Part shown: positions 6,784 to 15,013 of the stretch, piece by piece
Layout of the letters: the number at the start of each line of letters is the position of its first letter
How positions within the stretch are numbered: position 1 is the stretch's first letter
Source: JAPLGE01 sp964355545
GTDB lineage: Bacteria > Bipolaricaulota > Bipolaricaulia > UBA7950 > UBA9294
Reading direction: 5' to 3'
NCBI GenBank assembly: GCA_964355545.1
Contig: CAYHEK010000013.1
Location: 1-24,878 of the forward strand
DNA length: 24,878 bases
Notes under the pieces: model-generated
Databases searched by the model: none
The model's input: only the letters and a program-made list of their open reading frames with translations
What the model was told of the DNA's origin: nothing
Translations under genes and position numbers: made by a program

Positions 6784-8249
6784 GCACGATCTTCGACCGG
6801 GAACGGACCGAGCGGGTCGGCGGACTCTTCCCCGATCTCGACGTTCCCAAGCGGGGAGTCGAACGCCTTCTCCCCTCCTCGCTTCTCCGCCGGCGCGCCC
6901 CGCGGATCCCCAACGTAAGTGAGCCCGAGGTCGTGCGGCACTATACCCACCTCTCGCGGCAAAACTACGGGGTGGACACCGGCTTCTACCCCTTGGGAAG
7001 CTGCACCATGAAGTACAACCCGAAGATCAACGAGGACCTCGCCCGTCTTCCCGCCTTCCTTGAAGCTCATCCCCTCGCCGACGAGGACCGGGTGCAGGGG
7101 GCGCTCCGGCTCCTCTACGAGATGGGGCGGTACCTCGCTGGGATCGCCGGTCTCGCCGAGGTGACCCTGCAGCCGGCCGCCGGCGCGCACGGCGAGGTGA
7201 CGGCGATGTTCCTCGTGAAGCGCTACTTCGCCGAGCGCAAGGAGCCGAAGCGCACGCGCATCCTCCTCCCCGACTCCGCCCACGGGACGAACCCCGCCTC
7301 GGCGGCGATCGCCGGGTTCTCCGTCGCGGCGCTCCCCTCAGGAAAGGACGGCCTCGTGGACCTCGACGCCCTGGACCAGGCGCTCGACGAGAGCGTGGCC
7401 GCGATCATGCTCACCGTCCCCAATACCCTGGGGCTCTTCGAGAGCCGGATCCTCGAGGTGACGGAGAGGGTCCACGAGGCAGGAGGGCTCTCGTACTTCG
7501 ACGGAGCGAACCTGAACGCCTTTCTCGGGCGAGCGAGGCCGGGAGACATGGGCGCGGACCTCTTCCACTTCAACCTGCACAAGACCTTCTCCACCCCACA
7601 CGGAGGCGGAGGACCGGGGTCCGGCCCGCTCGCGGTCTCAGAATCGCTCGCCCCACTCCTCCCCGTGCCGCGGGTCGTGAAGGCCGACCGAGGGTATCGC
7701 CTCGACTGGGACCTCCCCCGCTCGATCGGCTCGGTCCACTCCTTCTTGGGGAACTTCTCCGTCGTCCTCAAGGCCTACGCCTACCTCCTCCTCCTCGGGG
7801 ATGAGGGGCTGCGCGATGTGAGTGAGAACGCCGTACTGAACGCGAATTACCTCCAGGAGCGCCTCAAGGGAACCTACCGGCTCCCCTACGATCGGCCCTG
7901 CAAGCACGAGTTCGTCCTCTCCGGTGGCGGTCTCGGGGAGGGAGTGAGCACGCTCGACATCGCCAAACGCCTGATCGATTACGAGTTCCATCCCCCCACG
8001 ATCTACTTCCCCCTCATCGTTCGCGAGGCTCTGATGATCGAGCCGACCGAGTGTGAGACCAAGGAGACCCTCGATCGATTCGTCGAGGCGATGGAACGAA
8101 TCGCGACAGAGGCACGAGAGGATCCCTCGCTCCTCCACGAGGCGCCCCACCGCGCCCCGGTGCGGCGTCTGGACCAAACCCGCGCCGCTCGCAACCCGGT
8201 CCTGAGGCACCCGTTCGAGGGATCCGCTGGAGCAAGTTCGCGTTCCTAG
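6780..8249 (+). CDS. gcvPB: Glycine dehydrogenase (decarboxylating) subunit 2
   Basis: C-terminal half of the P protein carrying the PLP cofactor. The Schiff-base lysine is expected in FHFNLHKTFSTPHGGGG, at about residue 268. Other signatures are HYTHLSRQNYGVDTGFYPLGSCTMKYNP-type sequence near residues 55-80 and the C-terminal PTECETKETLDRF. At 489 residues the length is normal. The split two-gene P protein occurs in Thermus, Thermotogae, Firmicutes and others. The ATG overlaps the gcvPA stop (ATGA), implying translational coupling and equal subunit supply. Its TAG stop shares bases with the stop of convergent glmM. Confidence 0.97.
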   Translation: MSTIFDRERTERVGGLFPDLDVPKRGVERLLPSSLLRRRAPRIPNVSEPEVVRHYTHLSRQNYGVDTGFYPLGSCTMKYNPKINEDLARLPAFLEAHPLADEDRVQGALRLLYEMGRYLAGIAGLAEVTLQPAAGAHGEVTAMFLVKRYFAERKEPKRTRILLPDSAHGTNPASAAIAGFSVAALPSGKDGLVDLDALDQALDESVAAIMLTVPNTLGLFESRILEVTERVHEAGGLSYFDGANLNAFLGRARPGDMGADLFHFNLHKTFSTPHGGGGPGSGPLAVSESLAPLLPVPRVVKADRGYRLDWDLPRSIGSVHSFLGNFSVVLKAYAYLLLLGDEGLRDVSENAVLNANYLQERLKGTYRLPYDRPCKHEFVLSGGGLGEGVSTLDIAKRLIDYEFHPPTIYFPLIVREALMIEPTECETKETLDRFVEAMERIATEAREDPSLLHEAPHRAPVRRLDQTRAARNPVLRHPFEGSAGASSRS

Positions 8250-9571
8250 CGGTGCCGCTCGATCGCCTCGAGGATCGCCTTACAGGCCTGCTCGCACAGG
8301 GCGAGCTCCTCTGCCTCCACCATCACCCGGACGAGCGGCTGCGTCCCGGAGGCCCGCACGAGGACCCTTCCCCTCGTCCCCAGCCGGGAGCGCTCCACCT
8401 CGATCGCCGCGCGGAGAGAGGGGGACTCCAGGAGCCTCTCCGGGTCCTCTATTTCCACGTTCTCGAGAACTTGAGGGTGGAGGGGGATCTCGGCGGCAAG
8501 GTCCACGAGGCCGACGCCTCGCTCGTGCGCGATCTCGAGGAGCTTCACCGCGGTGAGGATCCCGTCCCCCGTCGCGCTGTGGTCGGCGAAGATGATGTGG
8601 CCGGACTGCTCTCCTCCGATCTTCGCCAGGTGGGCACGCATCGCCTGGGCCACGTTCCGGTCGCCGACTGGAGTGCGCAAAAGGCCGATCCCTTCTCGAG
8701 CCAACATCCGCTCCAAACCGAGGTTCGTCATCACCGTGGCCACGACGAGCGGTGGGTCGAGGACGCCCTTCTTCGCAAGGTGGAGGGCGATGATCCCCAT
8801 CATCCGGTCCCCGTCGATCACCTCGCCGGTCGAGGAGACGAGGAGGACGCGGTCGCCGTCCCCGTCGAAGGCGATCCCCAGGTCGGCGCGATGCTCGCGG
8901 ACCGCCCGCACGAGGGGGTCAAGGTGGGTCGAACCGCACCCTTGGTTGATCCGCTCGCCCTCCGGCGCGGTGTGGAGCTCGATCACCTCGGCACTGAAGT
9001 GGCGCAGGACGCGTGGGGCGATGGCGCCGGTCGCGCCGTAGGCGCAGTCGACGACGATCGTGTAGCTCGAAAGGTCAATCTCTTCGCTTTCGATCGCCCC
9101 GGTGAGGAAGGCGGCGTAGTGGGTCGCCGCCGCGTCCAGGGCCTTGATCCTTCCCACCGCAACCGGAGGCCCGACCTCCCTCCCCAGCGCCGTCTCGATC
9201 GCCGCCTCTTCCTCCACGGAGAGCTTCATCCCGCGGCGGTCGAAGAACTTGATCCCGTTGTCCTCAGGCGGATTGTGCGAGGCCGAGATCACCCCTCCCA
9301 GGTCCGCGCGCTCGTCCTTGATCAGGAAGGAGATGGCGGGGGTGGGGATGATCCCGGCGAGGAGGACGTCGACTCCGCACGCGGCAAAGCCCGCGGCGAG
9401 CGCCCCTTCAAGCATCGGGCCGCTTACGCGCGTGTCCCGGCCGATGATCACCCGTCCGCCTCGGGGGACAAGAGCCCCCGCCGCGGCGCGGCCGATCGCC
9501 AGGGCCAACTCGGGGCTGAGGTCCTCGTTTGCCTTCCCCCGCACCCCGTCCGTCCCAAAGAGGGGGCTCAC
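8246..9571 (-). CDS. glmM: Phosphoglucosamine mutase
   Basis: Interconverts glucosamine-6-phosphate and glucosamine-1-phosphate on the way to UDP-GlcNAc for peptidoglycan and other glycans. The 441-residue protein starts LFGTDGVRG. It has the phosphoserine loop VISASHNPPEDNGIKFF (Ser98), metal-binding DGDGDR, the sugar loop GGEQSGHIIF and phosphate-binding RASGTQPLVRVM, in the usual order for alpha-D-phosphohexomutases. The GTG at 9571 is chosen because it gives the canonical MSxLFGTDGVRG start and overlaps the upstream stop as GTGA. The much longer in-frame extension to 9703 would run into the neighbouring gene. It is probably transcribed with the small envelope protein upstream. Confidence 0.95.
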   Translation of the reverse strand: MSPLFGTDGVRGKANEDLSPELALAIGRAAAGALVPRGGRVIIGRDTRVSGPMLEGALAAGFAACGVDVLLAGIIPTPAISFLIKDERADLGGVISASHNPPEDNGIKFFDRRGMKLSVEEEAAIETALGREVGPPVAVGRIKALDAAATHYAAFLTGAIESEEIDLSSYTIVVDCAYGATGAIAPRVLRHFSAEVIELHTAPEGERINQGCGSTHLDPLVRAVREHRADLGIAFDGDGDRVLLVSSTGEVIDGDRMMGIIALHLAKKGVLDPPLVVATVMTNLGLERMLAREGIGLLRTPVGDRNVAQAMRAHLAKIGGEQSGHIIFADHSATGDGILTAVKLLEIAHERGVGLVDLAAEIPLHPQVLENVEIEDPERLLESPSLRAAIEVERSRLGTRGRVLVRASGTQPLVRVMVEAEELALCEQACKAILEAIERHR

Positions 9572-10029
9572 TGTGGCGACCACCCGCCTCCCAGGGTGAA
9601 GAGGGGCGGCCCAAAGGCGATCGGATAGAGGACCTCCGCGGCGACCGCCGTCCGCGCCCCTGCGAACGGGGAGAGGGCGCACGTAACCCCGCCGCCGAAG
9701 CACGGGGAAGGAAGAGGCGCCTCAAGGTCGAAGTACGAAAGACCAAGCGAGATCCGCACCGCAGGTTCGGTCGACCCTCCCCTCTCCCCCAGGACATAGT
9801 CGACGCTCCCCACGATCAGGGTCCTCCCGTCGGAGGCGACGAGGAGGGAGGCGAGCCCCCAGCCGAACGAGAGCCTCGTCCCGACCTCGATCCCCACAAG
9901 CCAAGGGAGGTGCCCGAAAGGGAGGCCGATCCGCAGGCCGACGTACTCGATCCCTGTCCCCAATGAGAGAGGGGCGAGCACGAGAAACGCGACCACAGCA
10001 AGGATCACCGAGCGCGAACGCGGAAGCAT
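9568..10029 (-). CDS. Exported protein of unknown function, possibly a small beta-barrel
   Basis: A 153-residue protein beginning MLPRSRSVILAVVAFLVLA, a clear signal peptide of about 24 residues. The remainder is rich in alternating hydrophobic/polar and glycine-aromatic stretches (YVGLRIGLPFGHLPWLVGIEVG, spanning about residues 29-50, then ISLGLSYFDLEA, and a C-terminal LFTLGGGW). This suggests amphipathic beta strands, perhaps an outer-membrane barrel. Two cysteines in SPCFGGGVTCALS could form a disulfide. I do not recognise the family. It overlaps glmM by 4 nt and has its own promoter so close to the ATG that the transcript may be leaderless. Confidence 0.7.
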   Translation of the reverse strand: MLPRSRSVILAVVAFLVLAPLSLGTGIEYVGLRIGLPFGHLPWLVGIEVGTRLSFGWGLASLLVASDGRTLIVGSVDYVLGERGGSTEPAVRISLGLSYFDLEAPLPSPCFGGGVTCALSPFAGARTAVAAEVLYPIAFGPPLFTLGGGWSPQ

Positions 10030-10036
10030 CCAAGCG

Positions 10037-10066
10037 AGTCTAGCCGATCGCGCGTCGGTCTGCCAA
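10037..10066 (-). promoter_or_regulatory. Promoter of the envelope protein-glmM unit
   Basis: The minus strand carries TTGGCA (10066-10061), an 18-bp spacer and TAGACT (10042-10037). Only 7 bases separate the -10 box from the ATG at 10029, so transcription would begin at or next to the start codon. No Shine-Dalgarno is visible. Confidence 0.5.
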
Positions 10067-10067
10067 G

Positions 10068-11702
10068 TCAGGGATTGAGCCGGCGCACGATGTCGCCGAC
10101 CAGGGCGTCGAAGATCGTCGTCCTCACGCCGTACGAGGCGCGGTCGCGCACCTCGACGATGACGATCTCTCCCTTCACTCCGAGGACGTCGTAGGTGAGG
10201 ATCTCTCCGGTCGTGGGATCCCGAATGACGTTCGCCGTCGCGAGGACCTGGAAGAAGTCCCTCAGGCTCACCCCGTTCGCCGCTCCGATGTTGATCGCGA
10301 CGCGGCCATCCGGAAGGACGTCGGCGACCTCCCCTTCGCTTTGCTGCGGGGCGGCGCGCCCCTCCTCCCGCAGGGATTCTCGCGCCGCGAGGACGGCCGG
10401 CGCGACCTCCTCCATTCCCTGAATCAGCCTCACCACAAGCTGGTTAAGCGCCTGGCTCGTCGCCTCGCCGGCGACGCTCGTCGCAAACTCGGCGCTCCCC
10501 ACCGTAACCTGGGGAAAGGGAATGACGGGGCTTATCCCCGGCTTGATCTGGAAGCTCGTCGCGGCGACGTAGGTCGTCCCGTCCCACAGTTTCGCCGTGT
10601 ATGTTCCCGGGCCCATCTGAGCGCCGAACGTGTCCCGCCCGTCCCACAGCCACTCCCCGCACCCTCCCGAGGGGACGAACTGCAAGTTGAGGACACGAAC
10701 GAAGGCGCCGCCGCCCGTATCGATCTCCACGGAGTACCACGTCGCAAGGCCGGGGTTCCGGTACCCGATCCGGACAGCCTCACCCGGTGAGTACAACGAT
10801 TTGTCCGTGAGGAGCCCGCCCGCGCAGACGGCCGTAGGTACAGGCTGCAGGAACTGGAAGAGCTGTCCGAAGTCAAACCGCGCAGGACCCGCCCCCTCCG
10901 CCTCGCCTTCCGCGCTCACCGCTTTCAGGATCTGCGACGTGTAGACGTTCACAAGGCGAGCAGTCACCTCCACGCGAGCCGTGACGCTAGTAAAGCTCGC
11001 GAATCCGAGGCTGAGCGAGCTCTGCTGGACCGCCGCTTTCGTGACCGAACCGACGATCAAGAGATCGGCCCCCAGGATCTGGCCCGCGGTGGCAAGGTTC
11101 TCGGTGAGAGAGGGGTTGAGGCCTCGTTCCTGCATCACGGCCTCGAACTCGCTCCGCTCCAGAACGCGCACGCCGCTCGTCACGAGGCGCTGGATTAGCT
11201 CGTCGGCGACCCCTTCGCCCACGTTGATGAACCCCGATCCGCTCCGGTCCTCGAACCGCGCCACGGCCACCTTCAGCTCGGAGAGATAGGACGCGGACCC
11301 CTGGCCGACCGGGACGACCACCGTCGCCACGAGCGCATTGTTCGTCTCATTCCCTTCGTCGATCCGGTCGGACGGCTGATCGGCCTCCACCGAGATCGTG
11401 TGCGCCCCCGGCTCCGCCTGCCAGCGCACCGTCACGCTCTGTGAGCGACCGGCGTCGAGAGAAGGGAGCGTGGGAGACCCAAGGACCGCTCCGTCAAGCG
11501 CGAAACGGACCTGGAACGCCTCTTCGACACCGCTTGTCCCTACGTTTCGGACGGTTGCCTCAAGGATCACGCTCTCCCCGGCCACGGGGTTCACCGGCTC
11601 AAGCGAGAGCGAAGTGACAACGAGGTCCGGCCTCGAGAAGACAGCTCCACAGGCGAGCAAAACGATCACCAGACTCACGAACGGCACAGAGCGCTTCACC
11701 AT
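10068..11702 (-). CDS. CARDB-CsgG-FlgD-like-FlgT_C multidomain lipoprotein
   Basis: A 544-residue exported protein. The N-terminus (VIVLLACG) contains a lipobox with Cys18, suggesting lipidation; cleavage by signal peptidase I is the alternative. Residues about 25-130 match CARDB, an Ig-like adhesion fold (PDLVVTSLSLEP ... RNVG ... DEGNETNN). Residues about 140-275 match CsgG-type periplasmic domains (LKVAVARFEDRSG, VRVLERSEFEAVMQERG, GADLLIVGSVT). Next is a FlgD-like Ig domain (about 300-390: YSPGEAVRIGY, WDGRDTFGAQMGPGTYTAKLWDG). The CsgG-like helix then seems to resume (GEATSQALNQLVVRLIQ). The last 90 residues resemble the C-terminal domain of FlgT (VLPDGRVAINIGAANGV, DPTTGEIL). It is likely an envelope assembly or secretion-associated protein. 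It follows polA by 76 nt; AAGGAGGAG precedes the ATG. Confidence 0.8.
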   Translation of the reverse strand: MVKRSVPFVSLVIVLLACGAVFSRPDLVVTSLSLEPVNPVAGESVILEATVRNVGTSGVEEAFQVRFALDGAVLGSPTLPSLDAGRSQSVTVRWQAEPGAHTISVEADQPSDRIDEGNETNNALVATVVVPVGQGSASYLSELKVAVARFEDRSGSGFINVGEGVADELIQRLVTSGVRVLERSEFEAVMQERGLNPSLTENLATAGQILGADLLIVGSVTKAAVQQSSLSLGFASFTSVTARVEVTARLVNVYTSQILKAVSAEGEAEGAGPARFDFGQLFQFLQPVPTAVCAGGLLTDKSLYSPGEAVRIGYRNPGLATWYSVEIDTGGGAFVRVLNLQFVPSGGCGEWLWDGRDTFGAQMGPGTYTAKLWDGTTYVAATSFQIKPGISPVIPFPQVTVGSAEFATSVAGEATSQALNQLVVRLIQGMEEVAPAVLAARESLREEGRAAPQQSEGEVADVLPDGRVAINIGAANGVSLRDFFQVLATANVIRDPTTGEILTYDVLGVKGEIVIVEVRDRASYGVRTTIFDALVGDIVRRLNP

Positions 11703-11778
11703 CTCCTCCTTCGCCCCCTTTGCGGCACCGCCTCCTTATGTACACGGAACCCGCGAGCAGGTTTCACTCCCCTCGCCC

Positions 11779-14532
11779 TCAGATCTCGCTCCAGTCCTTT
11801 CCACTGCGGATCTTGACCTCAACGGGGGCGCGTAGCTCCATCACGTGCTCCATCCTCTCCTTGATCTCCACCATCGCCTGCGGGACATCCTCCTCCTTGG
11901 CCTCGAAGACGAGCTCGTCGTGGATCTGGAGGAGCATCTTCGCCTTGAGGCCACCCTGTTCGATCGAGCGGTCGATCTGGAGCATGGCGAGCTTGATGAG
12001 ATCCGCCGCGCTTCCCTGGATTGGCGTGTTCACCGCGTTTCGCTGGTCGAAGTTCTTCCGCGCGGCCTCCTTCGACGTTAAGTGCCGAAGCGGCCGGCGC
12101 CGGCCGAGGAGCGTCTCGGCGTAGCCTCGCTCGGTGGCCAGCGCGATCATCCGGTCGATGTACTCCTTCGCCTTCGGGTAGGCGGCAAAGAAGCGGTCGA
12201 TGTAGGCCCGCGCCTCCTGTTGCGGGATCCCCAGTTCCCGCGCCAATCCGTACGGGCTGATCCCGTAGATGATTCCAAAGTTGATCCGTTTTGCCACGTC
12301 CCGCAGGCGAGGGGAGACCCCCTCCTCCGGGACGGCGAAGATCCGGCTCGCCGTGAGGCGGTGCAGGTCCTGCCCCCGTTCGAACGTCGCGATGAGGACC
12401 TCGTCCTGCGAGAGGTGGGCCAAGAGGCGAAGCTCAATCTGCGAGTAGTCGGCTCCAATGAGGAGCGAGCCGGGTGGAGCGACGAAGGCGCGCCGGATCT
12501 TCTCCCCGATCTCGGTGCGGATGGGAATGTTCTGGAGGTTAGGATCGGAGGAGGAGAGGCGCCCCGTGGCGGTCGAGGTCTGATGAAACGACGTGTGGAT
12601 CCGGCCAGTCTCGGGGTGGACCGCCTCCGGCAGTCGCTCGATGTACGTGTTCAGGAGCTTCTCGAGCTCGCGATAGGCGGCGAGCTTCCCTGGGAGTGGG
12701 TGCTTCTCCGCAAGCTTCGCGAGGACGTGGGCGCTCGTCGAGGGCCCCGTCTTCGTCCGCTCGATCACCGGGAGGCGGAGGCGCTCAAACAGGATCTGTG
12801 CGACCTGCTTGGGAGAGCTTGGGTTGAACCGCTCCCCCGCGATCTCGTAGAGGTCCTCCTCCAGGATTCGCAGTCTTTTGCGGATCTCCTCTCCCTGCGC
12901 GGCGAGGATCCCTTGGTCGAGGAGGATCCCGTTTTGCTCCATCCTCGCAAGGACCGCCACGAGGGGGACCTCGACCTCGCGGAAGATCCGCGTCGCTCCG
13001 ACCTCCTCCAGGGCCGCCTCGAGCGGCCCCTTGAGGCGCAGGACGACCTCGGCGTCCGCGGCCGCGTAGGGCGTCGCCTGGTCGAGAGGAGCGGCCGCGA
13101 TGCGCCCTTCTTTCCCAAAAAGCTCGCTATAGGAGAGCATCGGCTGGTTGAGATAGAAGCGAGCGATCTCCTCCAGGTTGTGGCGGGGCTCCTCCGGACG
13201 GGCAAGGTGGGAGGCGATCATCGTGTCGAACGCGATCCCGCGCGGGTGAAGACCGTAGCGCTCGAGGACGACAAGCTCATACTTCAGGTTCTGCCCAACG
13301 ATGCGCGGAGTTTCCCCTTCGATCAGGGGGCGGAGGGCGCCGAGGACGTGGGAGAGCGAAAGCTGCTTCGGGGCCCCGAGGTAGTCGTGGCCGACGGGGA
13401 TGTAGTAACCCTCGTACGGCCGCAGGGAGACCGCGATCCCGACGATCTTTGCTCGCATCGAGTCGCGGCTCGTCGTCTCAAGGTCGAGCGAGAACTCCTC
13501 CTCGGCGGCGATCCTCCCCACGAGCTCGTCAAGCTCGCGCTCGTCTAGGATCGTTCGGTAGTCCGCCTTCCTTTCCGCCGCCTTCTTCTGCGTCCGGAGG
13601 GGAGCGGCCTCGAGGCCAAGCTCTGCGAGGACCGATTGAAACTCAAGTTCGCGCAGAAGCTCCCCGAGCCCCTCGACGTCGACCTCCTCGAGGCGACAGT
13701 CGACGAGGACGTCCCCCACCGGAAGGTCCTCCTTCAGCACGATCAGCCGGCGGGCGAGGAGGGCGTCCGCGGCGTGCTCCTTCAGGTTCTCCCGCACGCG
13801 GGCGTTCCTCACCTCGTCGGATCTCTCCAGGACCGCGTCCAGGGATCCAAACTGAGAAAGGAGCGCGGAGGCCGTCTTCTCCCCGACCGCGGGGACTCCG
13901 GGGACGTTGTCCGACGAATCCCCCGTGAGGGAGAGGAAATCAACGATCCTCTCCGGCGGCGCGCCAAATCGCTCCTTCACCTTCTCCGCGTCCAGGAGGT
14001 CGATCCCCCCCTCCGGCCCCCGTCCGGAGGGCTTGAGGAGGAGGATCCTCTCCCCCACGAGCTGCGCCAGGTCCTTATCCGAGGTCGCGATGTAGGTCAC
14101 AAGCCCCTTCTCCGCGGCGCGACACGCAAGGCTCGCCAAAAGGTCGTCCGCCTCCACCCCCTCCACCGCCACGACGTTCACCCCGAGGCGGCGCAGGAGC
14201 TCTTGGATGACAGGGAGTTGAGCGGCAAGGTCGGACGGGATTGCCTTGCGCGTCGCCTTGTACGCGGGGTAAAGCTCGTGGCGGAAGGTCTTCCCCCCCG
14301 CGTCGAAGACGACCGCGCCGTAGGTGGATGGGAATGAACGCAGGATCCGAACGAGGATCCGCCAGAACCCGTAGATCGCGTTGACGGGCCGGCCGTCGCG
14401 CGTGGAGAGCTCGGGGATGGCGTAGAAGGAGCGATAGGCAAGGGAGTGGCCGTCGAAGAGGAGGAGTCGCGTCGGATCGGGCTCCCCTTCCAGTTTGAGG
14501 AGTTCCCTATAGGTGACCACGTGTCTCCCCAT
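11779..14532 (-). CDS. polA: DNA polymerase I with 5'-3' and 3'-5' exonuclease domains
   Basis: Okazaki-fragment maturation and repair synthesis. The 917-residue protein starts with a 5'-3' exonuclease domain (LLLFDGHSLAYRSFYA, VEADDLLA, LTGDSSDNVPGVPAVGEKTA). The 3'-5' exonuclease domain keeps D350 and E352 (SLDLETT) and Y489/D493 (YAAAD), but has Glu419 where the metal ligand Asp is usual (GQNLKYE). Polymerase motifs are complete: A (GADYSQIELRLLAHLS), B/O-helix (RDVAKRINFGIIYG, with Phe as in E. coli) and C (LLQIHDELVFE). The start at 14532 has GGAG upstream and overlaps ruvC by 26 nt; GTG at 14520 is an alternative. The roughly 20 residues before LLLFDGH are longer than usual. Confidence 0.96.
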   Translation of the reverse strand: MGRHVVTYRELLKLEGEPDPTRLLLFDGHSLAYRSFYAIPELSTRDGRPVNAIYGFWRILVRILRSFPSTYGAVVFDAGGKTFRHELYPAYKATRKAIPSDLAAQLPVIQELLRRLGVNVVAVEGVEADDLLASLACRAAEKGLVTYIATSDKDLAQLVGERILLLKPSGRGPEGGIDLLDAEKVKERFGAPPERIVDFLSLTGDSSDNVPGVPAVGEKTASALLSQFGSLDAVLERSDEVRNARVRENLKEHAADALLARRLIVLKEDLPVGDVLVDCRLEEVDVEGLGELLRELEFQSVLAELGLEAAPLRTQKKAAERKADYRTILDERELDELVGRIAAEEEFSLDLETTSRDSMRAKIVGIAVSLRPYEGYYIPVGHDYLGAPKQLSLSHVLGALRPLIEGETPRIVGQNLKYELVVLERYGLHPRGIAFDTMIASHLARPEEPRHNLEEIARFYLNQPMLSYSELFGKEGRIAAAPLDQATPYAAADAEVVLRLKGPLEAALEEVGATRIFREVEVPLVAVLARMEQNGILLDQGILAAQGEEIRKRLRILEEDLYEIAGERFNPSSPKQVAQILFERLRLPVIERTKTGPSTSAHVLAKLAEKHPLPGKLAAYRELEKLLNTYIERLPEAVHPETGRIHTSFHQTSTATGRLSSSDPNLQNIPIRTEIGEKIRRAFVAPPGSLLIGADYSQIELRLLAHLSQDEVLIATFERGQDLHRLTASRIFAVPEEGVSPRLRDVAKRINFGIIYGISPYGLARELGIPQQEARAYIDRFFAAYPKAKEYIDRMIALATERGYAETLLGRRRPLRHLTSKEAARKNFDQRNAVNTPIQGSAADLIKLAMLQIDRSIEQGGLKAKMLLQIHDELVFEAKEEDVPQAMVEIKERMEHVMELRAPVEVKIRSGKDWSEI

Positions 14533-15013
14533 CCAGGCTCTCCAGGTCGAACAGGCAGCACAAGGCAAGGGCGAGCGCGTCCGCGACATCGTCCGGACGA
14601 GGAGTCTCGGCGAGATGCAGGAGCTCTTTCACCATCGCCTGAACCTGCTCCTTCGTCGCCCGGCCGTAGCCGGTGATCCTCTTCTTTACCTCAAGCGGAC
14701 TGTACGCGCGCACCGGAAGGCCGGCCGCCGCCACGAGGAGGGCCCCCCGCGTCTCGGCAGTGCGCATCGCGGTGCGGGCGTTCGTCGCCAGGTACACCTC
14801 CTCGATGGCCACCCCCACCGGGCGGTAGGCCTCAATCAGCGCGCGCGCCTCGTCGTGAATCTCCCGCAGGCGCGCCGCCCGCGGGCTCGTCGGAAGAGTC
14901 TCGATGACCCCTCCGGCGAGGACCTCGCAACGGCGGCCCCGTGACCGCACCACGCCGTAGCCAGTCGTGGCCAGGCCGGGATCGAGTCCGAGCGCCACCG
15001 CTTCCCCTCTCAT
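14507..15013 (-). CDS. ruvC: Crossover junction endodeoxyribonuclease RuvC
   Basis: Resolves Holliday junctions by symmetric nicking together with RuvAB. At 168 residues it is of typical length. The four catalytic acidic positions are visible: D11 (LGLDPGLATTGYG), E71 (VAIEEVY), and D142 and D145 in PDDVADALALAL. The start ATG at 15013 overlaps the stop of the DUF177 gene (ATGA) and gives the canonical N-terminus; its own Shine-Dalgarno is poor, so coupling is likely. The 3' end overlaps polA. ruvA and ruvB are not in the window. Confidence 0.96.
   Translation of the reverse strand: MRGEAVALGLDPGLATTGYGVVRSRGRRCEVLAGGVIETLPTSPRAARLREIHDEARALIEAYRPVGVAIEEVYLATNARTAMRTAETRGALLVAAAGLPVRAYSPLEVKKRITGYGRATKEQVQAMVKELLHLAETPRPDDVADALALALCCLFDLESLDGETRGHL

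Noticed and set aside
8252..9628. Long plus-strand frame of 458 codons opposite glmM
   Set aside because: It is an antisense shadow rich in Arg/Asp/Gly/Pro, typical of G+C-rich DNA, while glmM on the other strand has complete catalytic motifs.
12082..13548. Plus-strand frame of 488 codons opposite polA
   Set aside because: Antisense shadow of the PolA exonuclease and polymerase domains; no recognisable motif or ribosome binding site.
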